64,000 bases of DNA from Parapedobacter sp964498395. GTDB taxonomy: Bacteria > Bacteroidota > Bacteroidia > Sphingobacteriales > Sphingobacteriaceae. The position numbers and the translations under genes were made by a program. The notes beneath the pieces are model-generated. The model did no database searches. It was not told the origin of the DNA and saw nothing but the letters and a program-made list of their open reading frames with translations. This document shows, piece after piece, positions 9,717 to 18,005 of this stretch (its first letter is position 1; each line of letters begins with the position of its first letter). The stretch is from assembly GCA_964498395.1 (NCBI GenBank), contig CAZCHE010000006.1, positions 124,001 through 188,000 of the forward strand, given 5' to 3'.

Positions 9717-11327
9717 ATGATCTCAAAAGTACTTGCGTTGTGTTACGGCCTGTTAATTGTTTCGACGGCATTCGGAGCCCCGTTCCGGCTTGATTCGTTA
9801 CTGGCCGTATTGGATCAAACCATTGCTGCTGAAAGCCACTTGATGTCAACGAAGGAAAAGCGTATTAATAGACTAAAACAATTGCTGCGTTCGAGCACAA
9901 GCACTACGGCAACGTTCAACCTCTATACACAGATTTTTGATGAGTACGAGGTCTATATATGCGACTCCGCTTATCATTATGCTCACCTAATCTCAGATCT
10001 CGCAATAAAAGAAAACAATAACCAGTGGGCCAATGAGAGTAAATTAAAGACAGCTAACATCTTGACGATATCAGGGATGTATCCAGAAGCAGTCGACATT
10101 CTCCAATCAATCGACAAGGCCGCACTTACTGATGAACAACTAACGGATTATTACACCAGCTTTTACCATGCGTACAATGAGTGGAGCGAATTTGCAGAGT
10201 ATGAATACAAACGCCAATACAAAGACGAGGGTCATGCCTACCAGGATTTACTTCTAACGATACTGAAGCCGGATAACCTGGCTTATACTTTCGAGCACGC
10301 TTGGCGTGCCATCGAAAGCGGAAACTATGAGCGGGCAAATGCACTCCTTTTCCAATGGCTCCCCAAGACCCAGCCCAACACGAGAGACTATTCCATCCTT
10401 ACCTCCATGATCGGCATCCTCTACTGGTACCTCGATGACATGGACCGGCACAAGGAGTACCTAACGTTATCGGCCATATCCGACATCAACGCATCAATCA
10501 AAGAAAACACCTCGCTACGCAGCCTAGCCAATGTACTCTTTAACGAGGGTGATTTGTCACGTGCAAATGCCTACATCAAAAAGAGCCTAAACGACGCCAA
10601 CTTCTACAATGCCCGATTACGCAGTATCCAGATTTCCAAATCGTACCCCATCATCGAAAACGCCTACCAACTGGAACGACAGCAACAGCAGCGGAAATTG
10701 AAAAACCTGCTGACCGTCATCAGCGTACTTTCCATCCTCTTGGCCATTACCGTCGTTTATATCGTTATTCAATTCCGGAAGCTCACGGAGGCGCGTAGAC
10801 AAACCCTATTGGCCAACGAACAGCTTAAAGACAACAACCAGTCTCTCGCCGAGGCCAACCACATCAAAGAAGAATACCTCGGCCGATTTTTAAGTCTGTG
10901 CTCCACCTATATCGAGAAAATGGAAACCCATCATCGCAGACTCTACAAAACCGCCAAAGAAGGTAGTCTTGCCGCCCTGACCGATAAGTTGAAATCAAAT
11001 GAATTCATCGAAGAGGAACTTGCCGAATTTTACCAAAACTTCGACCACGCCTTTTTGAAAATTTTCCCACGGTTCGTTGAACAATTCAATGCACTATTGC
11101 CCCAAGCCGATCGCATCGTGCCAAAGCAGGGCGAAATCCTGAATGCAGAGTTACGGACGTTCGCATTGATCCGCTTGGGTATCACGGACAGCCAGCGAAT
11201 CGCCGAATTTCTCCGGTATTCCATCACCACCATTTATAACTACCGCTCAAAGTTTAGGAACAAAGCGGTCGTTCCCCGTGACCAATTTGAAGTCGCTGTG
11301 ATGAAAATCAGTTCTTTTGATGCTTGA
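9717..11327 (+). CDS. DUF6377-like membrane regulator with TPR-like N-terminus and C-terminal HTH
   Basis: 536-residue regulator resembling the DUF6377 group found beside SusC/SusD loci; the family name is from recall. An export signal (MISKVLALCYGLLIVSTAFG) precedes a helical, TPR-like sensor region (residues ~25-320), one membrane segment near 329-352 (NLLTVISVLSILLAITVVYIV), a coiled coil and a cytoplasmic C-terminal domain. That domain ends in a helix-turn-helix-like block, LIRLGITDSQRIAEFLRYS then TTIYNYRSKFRNKA at ~490-520. It resembles hybrid membrane-bound transcription regulators that sense a nutrient outside and bind DNA inside. It lies 246 bases upstream of the SusC gene it probably controls. 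Ligand unknown. Confidence 0.8.
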   Translation: MISKVLALCYGLLIVSTAFGAPFRLDSLLAVLDQTIAAESHLMSTKEKRINRLKQLLRSSTSTTATFNLYTQIFDEYEVYICDSAYHYAHLISDLAIKENNNQWANESKLKTANILTISGMYPEAVDILQSIDKAALTDEQLTDYYTSFYHAYNEWSEFAEYEYKRQYKDEGHAYQDLLLTILKPDNLAYTFEHAWRAIESGNYERANALLFQWLPKTQPNTRDYSILTSMIGILYWYLDDMDRHKEYLTLSAISDINASIKENTSLRSLANVLFNEGDLSRANAYIKKSLNDANFYNARLRSIQISKSYPIIENAYQLERQQQQRKLKNLLTVISVLSILLAITVVYIVIQFRKLTEARRQTLLANEQLKDNNQSLAEANHIKEEYLGRFLSLCSTYIEKMETHHRRLYKTAKEGSLAALTDKLKSNEFIEEELAEFYQNFDHAFLKIFPRFVEQFNALLPQADRIVPKQGEILNAELRTFALIRLGITDSQRIAEFLRYSITTIYNYRSKFRNKAVVPRDQFEVAVMKISSFDA

Positions 11328-11408
11328 TCCGGTGCCGATTCGGATAAAAATAGGATAACCCGACCCTTACCAATTTACCAACCATTTACTTTTTGTTGAA
11401 CCACTTGT

Positions 11409-11441
11409 TTTTCAACACGCTGTTTTTCAGTGTGTTGAAAA
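11409..11441. promoter_or_regulatory. Inverted repeat upstream of SusC, candidate operator
   Basis: TTTTCAACAC (11409-11418) is followed after 13 bases by its exact complement GTGTTGAAAA (11432-11441). It sits about 65 bases before the -7 element of the SusC promoter, a suitable place for an activator. A related sequence, with left arm CAACACGCTGTTT at 17929, lies upstream of the histidine kinase gene. No T-run follows, so it is not a good terminator. Confidence 0.45.
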
Positions 11442-11504
11442 CAAAACCAAGCTTATCCATTTACTTTCGATTTCCTGTCTCCGAAGACGGAGTGAACGTT
11501 TATA

Positions 11505-11512
11505 TACCTTTG
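11505..11512 (+). promoter_or_regulatory. -7 promoter element of the SusC/SusD/GH27 operon
   Basis: TACCTTTG matches TAnnTTTG. No TTTG lies 19-21 bases upstream, which is compatible with a promoter that needs an activator, perhaps bound at the inverted repeat 11409-11441. The predicted leader before the ATG at 11573 is about 55 bases. Confidence 0.45.
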
Positions 11513-11572
11513 TCTGCAACGATGTGAAACACCGTCGGGCTAACCAGAAACAATTCATAAAACTATTTTGCG

Positions 11573-14491
11573 ATGAAGAAAAACGTTTATCTTTCCTTTC
11601 TATTTCTCCTGTCCGTCTTGTTCCTTTGTGGGCCGGTGGCTGCCCAATTGAGTGTCGGCGGCAGGGTTACCGATGAGGCCAATGTACCCATCGGGGGAGC
11701 GACCGTGTCTGTACGGGGCACTTCCACACGAACCATCAGTGACGACGCAGGCAATTTTACACTCCGTGACGTACAGCCCGGAACCTTATTGGTGGTTACA
11801 GCGGTAGGTTATGCCCCGCAAGAATTGCCGATACCATCGAACGGCATATTGCATATCGTGCTTCGCCAGCAAGAGACACTGCTTGATGAAATCGTTGTGG
11901 TAGGTTATGGTAGCATGGAGAAAAGCAAAATCACCAGCGCGATAACCAATGTAAAGGCTGAAGAATTCAACCTCGGCAATATCAATAACCCTGCACAGTT
12001 GTTGCAGGGAAAAGTTGCCGGCCTCAGCATCGTTGTTCCCCAAGGCAACCCAAACGGCGAGTTCAATATCAGGCTAAGAGGTCTGTCGACCTTGGGGGCC
12101 AACACACAACCGCTGGTGATCATCGATGGTGTAATCGGTGCGGATCTCAATAGCGTGGACCCTAGTGACATCGCTACCATGGATGTTTTGAAAGACGGCG
12201 GTGCAGCTGCCATCTATGGCACACGTGGCTCCAGCGGCGTGATCATCATCACAACCAAAGCCGGTAATCGGGAACACGCCAGTATAACATACAATACATA
12301 TGGCGCCGCCGAACAGATGGACAGGTCACTGCCCATCATGAGCCGGAGCGAGTACCTGGCAAACGGTGGTACGGATTATGGCGGGGATACCGACTGGATG
12401 AAAGCAATCACCCGGACTGCGTACTCCCATGTGCATAACCTATCCCTATCAGGGGGCACACAGCAGTTTACCTATATGGGTTCGCTTAATTACCGTAAAA
12501 TCAATGGCATTGTCAATCGCACGGGCAATGAGCAACTGAACGGCCGACTAAACCTCTCCCAACGGGCATGGAACGACCGGCTGACGCTAAACCTCAACCT
12601 GTCGTTGAATTCTCGCGATGCCCAACTCGGATTTGATGATGTGTTCCGCTCAGCTATCGTCATGCCCCCAACAGCTCCTATAACCAGTACCGATCCCGAC
12701 CACGAAGCCTACGGAGGGTATTTCCAGAACAGGGCGCACGAACTGTTCAATCCCGTAGCCATCATTAACCAAAACCAGCACGACCAACACAGCACCCGCG
12801 CTATTTATAACCTACAGGGTGACCTAAAGATTGTCGATGGGCTCACGGCCAATGCTCGTGTGGCCCGTACCGACGAAAAGATAGACGGTGGCAAATATAT
12901 CAGCCGCTACAGCCTGTATGGCAGCGGCCTAGACCGCAAAGGGTTGGCATCGCAAAGCGCCCACCAAAACCAGAGCGACCTGTTTGAGTTAACAGGCAAT
13001 TTCCAGCACCGTTTCGACAGACTGGATTTCAACCTGCTCGGCGGGTATTCCTACCAACAATTCACTTCACAGCACGCCTTTACCGAAGCGGGTAACTTCC
13101 TTACCGATGAATTTTCATACCATAACATCGCTGCCGCCAAGGATTTTGCAGACGGCTTGGCCAAGGGGGAGAGTTTTAAGGAAACCAGCAAGCTGATTGC
13201 CTTTTTTACGCGGGCTAACCTCAATTACGCAGACACCTATTTCCTTTCCGCCACCCTGCGCCGGGAAGGCTCATCACGCTTTGGCGATGGCAATAAGTGG
13301 GGGGATTTCGTAGGGTTGAGCGCGGGTGTCGATGTCAGCCGAATGATTACCATACCCCATGTAAGCCAATTGAAAGTACGGGGTAGCTATGGCGTTACGG
13401 GCGCACTACCCGAACAAAGCTACCTGTCGCAGCAGATTTACGGGCCAGGGTCCACACTCACCTATTTTCTCTACAACGACCGGTTTACACCGGTGTATTC
13501 CCCACAAAGCAACCCCAATCCAAACTTGAAATGGGAGAAAAAAGAGGAGATTAACCTCGGGGTAGACATCAGCCTGTTGGATTCACGACTGACAGCCACA
13601 CTAGACGTCTATAACAGGCATACTACAGACGCCCTTATCCGCCTGAATGTGCCCGTACCGCCCAATCTTTATCCGACAACGGTGCTCAACGCGGGAGAAC
13701 TCCGCAACCGGGGTTTCGAGGCGTCCGTTGTCGGTGATGTCATCCGGCAGGACGATTTCAACTGGCAGACACGGATAACGTATGCCACCAACAGCGCCCG
13801 GGTGATTTCCCTTTCGCTAGGGGATATCCAGTATGGCACACGTGATGTGGGTGGGCTGCCCGCACCGCTTACCGGCAATGTGGTGCGCGTGCAGGAAGGG
13901 CACCCCATCGGCCAAATGATCGGTTGGGTGTATGAGGGTGTCGCAAACGATGGCAGTTACATCATCCGTGATATCGACAATAACGGCGAAATCAACGAAC
14001 AGGATTTCGACATCGTCGGCCGAGGTTTGCCCAAGGGGGAGTTTGGCTTCGGCAACACCTTTCGCTACCGCGACATCGACTTCAACATCTTCTTCCGGGG
14101 AGTCTATGGCCACGATCTAGTAAACCTGCATCGCACCATGTTTGAGCAAGTCTCGCGTATCACCACATATAACCTCATCAAGACCAAACACTTCGATCCA
14201 TCTTATACCGGCCCAGTAGCCTATAACAGCCATTATGTAGAGCGAGGATCATTCCTCAAGCTCGACCACGTATCCTTGGGGTACACCATCAAACTGCCTG
14301 CACAGTCGTTTCTATCCTCGGCCCGTATTCAACTGACGGGACAAAATCTGTTTTACATCACCGGGTACTCGGGTGTCGATCCAGAACCCCGCTATAGCTA
14401 TGATAACAATGTGTTGGCTCCCGGTGTAGAACCATTAAATAGTTGGGTCACCACCCGTACATTCACCCTAGGCGCAAACTTTACTTTCTAA
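11573..14491 (+). CDS. SusC/RagA TonB-linked outer-membrane receptor
   Basis: Complete 972-residue TonB-dependent transporter. A signal peptide (MKKNVYLSFLFLLSVLFLCG, cleavage near PVAAQ) precedes a carboxypeptidase-regulatory-like domain (GGRVTDEANVPIGGATVSVRG), the TonB-box/plug start DEIVVVGYG, the SusC plug signature (RGLSTLGANTQPLVIIDGV, DVLKDGGAAAIYGTRGSSG) and a long beta-barrel ending LGANFTF. There is no STN domain between signal peptide and regulatory domain, so direct signalling to FecR is not expected. A Ca-loop-like stretch (DIDNNGEINEQDF) occurs in the barrel. SusD follows after 10 bases. It probably imports the product of the GH27-like enzyme encoded two genes downstream. Confidence 0.96.
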   Translation: MKKNVYLSFLFLLSVLFLCGPVAAQLSVGGRVTDEANVPIGGATVSVRGTSTRTISDDAGNFTLRDVQPGTLLVVTAVGYAPQELPIPSNGILHIVLRQQETLLDEIVVVGYGSMEKSKITSAITNVKAEEFNLGNINNPAQLLQGKVAGLSIVVPQGNPNGEFNIRLRGLSTLGANTQPLVIIDGVIGADLNSVDPSDIATMDVLKDGGAAAIYGTRGSSGVIIITTKAGNREHASITYNTYGAAEQMDRSLPIMSRSEYLANGGTDYGGDTDWMKAITRTAYSHVHNLSLSGGTQQFTYMGSLNYRKINGIVNRTGNEQLNGRLNLSQRAWNDRLTLNLNLSLNSRDAQLGFDDVFRSAIVMPPTAPITSTDPDHEAYGGYFQNRAHELFNPVAIINQNQHDQHSTRAIYNLQGDLKIVDGLTANARVARTDEKIDGGKYISRYSLYGSGLDRKGLASQSAHQNQSDLFELTGNFQHRFDRLDFNLLGGYSYQQFTSQHAFTEAGNFLTDEFSYHNIAAAKDFADGLAKGESFKETSKLIAFFTRANLNYADTYFLSATLRREGSSRFGDGNKWGDFVGLSAGVDVSRMITIPHVSQLKVRGSYGVTGALPEQSYLSQQIYGPGSTLTYFLYNDRFTPVYSPQSNPNPNLKWEKKEEINLGVDISLLDSRLTATLDVYNRHTTDALIRLNVPVPPNLYPTTVLNAGELRNRGFEASVVGDVIRQDDFNWQTRITYATNSARVISLSLGDIQYGTRDVGGLPAPLTGNVVRVQEGHPIGQMIGWVYEGVANDGSYIIRDIDNNGEINEQDFDIVGRGLPKGEFGFGNTFRYRDIDFNIFFRGVYGHDLVNLHRTMFEQVSRITTYNLIKTKHFDPSYTGPVAYNSHYVERGSFLKLDHVSLGYTIKLPAQSFLSSARIQLTGQNLFYITGYSGVDPEPRYSYDNNVLAPGVEPLNSWVTTRTFTLGANFTF

Positions 14492-14501
14492 ACTCAAGAT
14501 T

Positions 14502-16067
14502 ATGAAACTAACGAATTATCTTCACTATATCCGTCCAAAAAACCTTTTCCGGGCTCTATTGCTTGGCTCCATGCTGTTGTCGGCCGTGTCGTGCACCGAT
14601 CTAGACGAACAGCTTTATAGCCAACTGAACAATGAGAATTTCCTCAAAAACGAAGAAGAAATTTTATCAGCGTTAGGCGCGGCCTACAGCGGCCTACGCA
14701 CTTTCCAGAAGTTTGACAACATGTGGACAGTTTATTGCACGGCAGACGAGGCGGTTGTTCCGGGGCGCACCGGGGGCGACTGGGCTGGCGACGGGCAAGA
14801 CCAGCAAATGACCGACCATAAATGGACCGTCAACAACCGGTTTTTCCGCGGGTCTTGGGAGCAGTTTTTTGCACAGGTCAACGCCTGTAACCGCCTGATT
14901 TATCAACTTGAGCAACTCGACGCCACTACGTACGCGAATTATATCTCGGAGGTGAAAATAGTCCGTGCATTATGGTATCTTTGGCTAATCGACTTCTGGG
15001 GAAACGTACCTATTGTAGACCGGTTCGATGTCGCACAGGATTTCCTTCCCACCACCAGCACACGTAGCGAAGTTTTCGACTTCATCGAACAAGAAGTGTT
15101 GGAGAACCTCAGCAACCTTACCCAGGAAAAAAGCGCCGCCACCTACGCCCGTGCGGACTACTGGACGGCACAAGCTATCCTAGCCAAACTGTACCTCAAT
15201 GCAGAGGTCTATACCGGCACGGCACAGTGGCAGAAAGCTCTTGCTGCATGCAACGAAATTATCGAATCGGGGCGATTTAACCTAGCCAATACTTATGCGG
15301 AGAATTTCATCGCGAAAAACGAAAATTCGTCAGAAACCATATTTGCCATCCCGTTTGATGCCATCTATACCCAATGGGAATGGATACTGCCAATCGTATC
15401 GCTCCATTATTCTAGCCAGCAGACGTTCAACTTGACCAATGGTCCGTGGAATGGTCTGTCAGTACAGACAGACTTTTTCTATCTCTATGAAGATGAGGAC
15501 CTACGCAAGCACCACAATTTCTTGTGGGGGCCACAGTACACCGCTACGGGAGCACCGTTGCTCGATCCAGGCTATGAGCGGGATCCGACCATCGACCCCG
15601 ATGGCGAGCAGATCAATTTCACACCCACGTTCAACTCGCTGTACAATACCGCACGGCAGTCGGGTGTACGTGTCAAAAAATGGGAGATCGAGATGGGCAG
15701 CAATGGCTTCCCCAACAGCGATTTCGCGGTATTCCGGTATTCAGACATCCTGCTTATGAAAGCAGAAATCCTATGGCGGCTCAATGCATCGGATGCCGAT
15801 GCACTCGGACTGGTGAACTTATTCCGGAACAGGGCGGGCGTCGAACCGTTTGGTGCGCTAACCGAAGAACGTGTACTCAACGAGCGGGGCCGTGAACTAT
15901 TTCTCGAAGGATGGCGCCGATCAGACCTAATCCGGTTCGACAGGTATAACGATGCTACCATGCTCCGGCCATACGTCAGCGAACGTCACAAGCGCCTCTA
16001 TCCGATACCACTAGATCAAATCAATGCCAACCCCAATCTGAGACAAAACCCAGATTACTACAATTAA
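14502..16067 (+). CDS. SusD/RagB-family outer-membrane lipoprotein
   Basis: 521-residue substrate-binding lipoprotein paired with the SusC immediately upstream. The lipobox Cys is residue 31 (MLLSAVSC). SusD features include EVKIVRALWYLWLIDFWGNVP, the C-terminal FAVFRYSDILLMKAEILWRL and LNERGRELFLEGWRRSDLIRF, and the final LYPIPLDQINANPNLRQNPDY block. It is probably anchored on the cell surface and opens as a lid over the SusC barrel. The glycan it binds cannot be read from sequence; the GH27-like neighbour points to an alpha-linked galactoside or glucan. Confidence 0.95.
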   Translation: MKLTNYLHYIRPKNLFRALLLGSMLLSAVSCTDLDEQLYSQLNNENFLKNEEEILSALGAAYSGLRTFQKFDNMWTVYCTADEAVVPGRTGGDWAGDGQDQQMTDHKWTVNNRFFRGSWEQFFAQVNACNRLIYQLEQLDATTYANYISEVKIVRALWYLWLIDFWGNVPIVDRFDVAQDFLPTTSTRSEVFDFIEQEVLENLSNLTQEKSAATYARADYWTAQAILAKLYLNAEVYTGTAQWQKALAACNEIIESGRFNLANTYAENFIAKNENSSETIFAIPFDAIYTQWEWILPIVSLHYSSQQTFNLTNGPWNGLSVQTDFFYLYEDEDLRKHHNFLWGPQYTATGAPLLDPGYERDPTIDPDGEQINFTPTFNSLYNTARQSGVRVKKWEIEMGSNGFPNSDFAVFRYSDILLMKAEILWRLNASDADALGLVNLFRNRAGVEPFGALTEERVLNERGRELFLEGWRRSDLIRFDRYNDATMLRPYVSERHKRLYPIPLDQINANPNLRQNPDYYN

Positions 16068-16091
16068 CATTCACGCTTCAAATATCCTATT

Positions 16092-17816
16092 ATGCTTCAT
16101 TTACGTTACTTTTTCCGTTTCGCATGCTTAGTGAGCTTATTCCACTTTCCTTATTTTTCCAGCGCACACGATGGGCCCCATACCCGCAAAGGCACGGGGC
16201 CCAAGTATTGGATTGGGTATGAACAATGCTGGATCACCAATAGCCCGATTGCGGAAGACCGTTGGAAAAAAAACATCGACTGGATGGCATCCACATTCAA
16301 AGCGTATGGATATGACCTATTTTCCAATGACGGGTGGATAGAAGCTGCGCAGACCATAGATGCCCATGGCTACATCACCAAATACAACGATGATTGGGAG
16401 CATACGTTTGCCTATTGGGCAGAATACCTGCGCCAGAAAGAGATGAAGCTAGGTGTCTATTACAACCCCATGTGGATGACCAAAGCCGCCTATGACCAAA
16501 ATGTCGAGGTGCAGGGTACGTCATACCGTGCCCGCGACATTGCCGGCGATATATCTTTTAATGAACCCTTGTATTGGGTAGACACCGATAAACCGGGTGC
16601 CAAAGAGTGGATACAGGGATACGTACGCCATTTCATCGATATTGGTGCCACTTACCTCCGAATGGATTTTCTGGAAAACTACGAACGCAATTACGGTACC
16701 ACGAAGTACCGCCAGGCTTTGGCGTGGATCAAAGAAGCCGCCGGAGACGAGCTTTTCCTCAGCCTGGTGATGCCAAACTGCTACAACCATGGGGAGACCG
16801 AACTGGAATATGGCGATATGATTCGCATCGATGACGATTGCTTCAACGGCGGCTGGGATTTTGTGAGCGGCAGGCGGCGGGGCGAGCAGCAGCCCATATG
16901 GCCACAGTACGGCAACGCCTTCGATGGATTCATCGGGTTTTCGGATATTGGTGGTCGTGGACAAATGATCCTCGACGGCGACTTCATGCGCATGAATACC
17001 ATGACCAATGACGAAGAGCGTAAATTTCTCTTCTCGCTTATGGTGGTTGCGGGTTCTGCATTGGCCATAGCCGATCAGTATGATACCATTGATGGGCATG
17101 AATGGGTATACCAAAACGAAGAACTGCTGGCACTCCATAACCAAGGATTGGTGTGCAAGCCTCTCAGCAACGATCCGAAGGACGTTGCTGAGAGCTCTAC
17201 ATGGATTGGACAATTGCCCAATGGTGACTGGATTGTCGGTCTCTTCAACCGTGAAGACACCCATCAGATTCGCAAGATTGACTTCGTCCGCGATCTGGGC
17301 ATAGCGGATAGTGAAATTGTCCGTATCCGCGACCTTTGGGCACATGACGATCTGGATGGCTCCATCGGCGGTTACGCCAATACGCTCGCTCCTCGGTCAT
17401 GTCAGGTCCTTCGCATCACGACCACCAGTAAGCGCTACGAAGCGGAGGTAGCCTCACTTATCGGAGGAGTCCGCAAAGGCCAAACCCGCTTCAACCACAG
17501 TGGCTTGGCTTATGTAGCTGGATTTGGCGGTGATGGAGCCAAAACCCTGTTTGCTATCGAAGTTTCTGAAGGCGGCCCACGCACCCTTAGCCTGCGTTAC
17601 GGTTCGGATCCCGCTGCGCCAGCTGTATGTACTATCGTAGTCAATGATGAGTCACCCCACCAGTTAAGCCTGCCTGCGTCGCAGCACACCAACCAGTGGC
17701 AACAAGCAAGCCTAGATATCGAGCTTCAACCGGGTATTAACTATATTGCCATTGCCAACATGAATAATCAAGGGGTTGATTTCCTGTTGGATTTCATTGC
17801 CGTTACAGAGAAGTAA
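16092..17816 (+). CDS. GH27/clan-D-like glycoside hydrolase with C-terminal carbohydrate-binding module
   Basis: Secreted 574-residue enzyme. An export signal (ending near YFSSA) precedes a TIM-barrel domain of the GH27/36 type starting YWIGYEQCWITNSP. Candidate catalytic residues are D192 in YLRMDF (nucleophile) and D247 or D249 in RIDDDC (acid/base), both in the expected order. From about residue 455 (YEAEVASLIGG) there is a CBM35/CBM6-like beta-sandwich ending in QGVDFLLDFIAV. The N-terminal pattern is nearer to isomaltodextranase-type GH27 members than to plain alpha-galactosidases, but this is from memory. It is the only enzyme in the operon, 24 bases after SusD. A hairpin overlapping its stop codon may end the transcript. 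Confidence 0.82.
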   Translation: MLHLRYFFRFACLVSLFHFPYFSSAHDGPHTRKGTGPKYWIGYEQCWITNSPIAEDRWKKNIDWMASTFKAYGYDLFSNDGWIEAAQTIDAHGYITKYNDDWEHTFAYWAEYLRQKEMKLGVYYNPMWMTKAAYDQNVEVQGTSYRARDIAGDISFNEPLYWVDTDKPGAKEWIQGYVRHFIDIGATYLRMDFLENYERNYGTTKYRQALAWIKEAAGDELFLSLVMPNCYNHGETELEYGDMIRIDDDCFNGGWDFVSGRRRGEQQPIWPQYGNAFDGFIGFSDIGGRGQMILDGDFMRMNTMTNDEERKFLFSLMVVAGSALAIADQYDTIDGHEWVYQNEELLALHNQGLVCKPLSNDPKDVAESSTWIGQLPNGDWIVGLFNREDTHQIRKIDFVRDLGIADSEIVRIRDLWAHDDLDGSIGGYANTLAPRSCQVLRITTTSKRYEAEVASLIGGVRKGQTRFNHSGLAYVAGFGGDGAKTLFAIEVSEGGPRTLSLRYGSDPAAPAVCTIVVNDESPHQLSLPASQHTNQWQQASLDIELQPGINYIAIANMNNQGVDFLLDFIAVTEK

Positions 17817-17820
17817 CGGC
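17799..17820 (+). terminator. Stem-loop at the end of the GH27 operon
   Basis: GCCGTTAC (17799-17806), a six-base loop and GTAACGGC (17813-17820) form a perfect 8-bp stem spanning the stop codon of the hydrolase gene. The following bases (TTGATATCC) are not a real T-run, so it may stabilise the 3' end rather than act as a strong intrinsic terminator. Confidence 0.45.
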
Positions 17821-17949
17821 TTGATATCCTCTGCCTGCTTGGATTTTCAATCAGGTTCCGTTGCAAAAATAATTGTGCCGCTCGCGTAGGTGTCCAGAAT
17901 CAACACACGATTATCGCCCAAAAAATCGCAACACGCTGTTTCTTTTTGT

Positions 17950-17966
17950 GTTAAAATATGTTAAAA
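17950..17966. promoter_or_regulatory. Direct repeat, candidate OmpR-type response-regulator site
   Basis: GTTAAAA occurs at 17950-17956 and again at 17960-17966, exactly one helical turn (10 bp) apart. This is the spacing used by OmpR/PhoB-family regulators. It sits about 45 bases before the histidine kinase start and could mediate autoregulation by the response regulator encoded at 19855. Confidence 0.4.
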
Positions 17967-17991
17967 GCTGCCTTTTGCCTCTGAGCTTGCG

Positions 17992-17999
17992 TATTTTTG
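17992..17999 (+). promoter_or_regulatory. -7 element directly before the histidine kinase start
   Basis: TATTTTTG matches TAnnTTTG and ends only 6 bases before the ATG at 18006. If used, transcription would start at or beside the start codon, giving a leaderless mRNA. There is no well-spaced TTTG at -33, so use may depend on the direct-repeat site at 17950-17966. Confidence 0.4.
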
Positions 18000-18005
18000 T
18001 ATGAA

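Noticed and set aside
16521..17345. 274-codon minus-strand ORF inside the GH27-like gene
   Set aside because: It mirrors the codons of a clear glycoside hydrolase and shows no protein family features; treated as a shadow.
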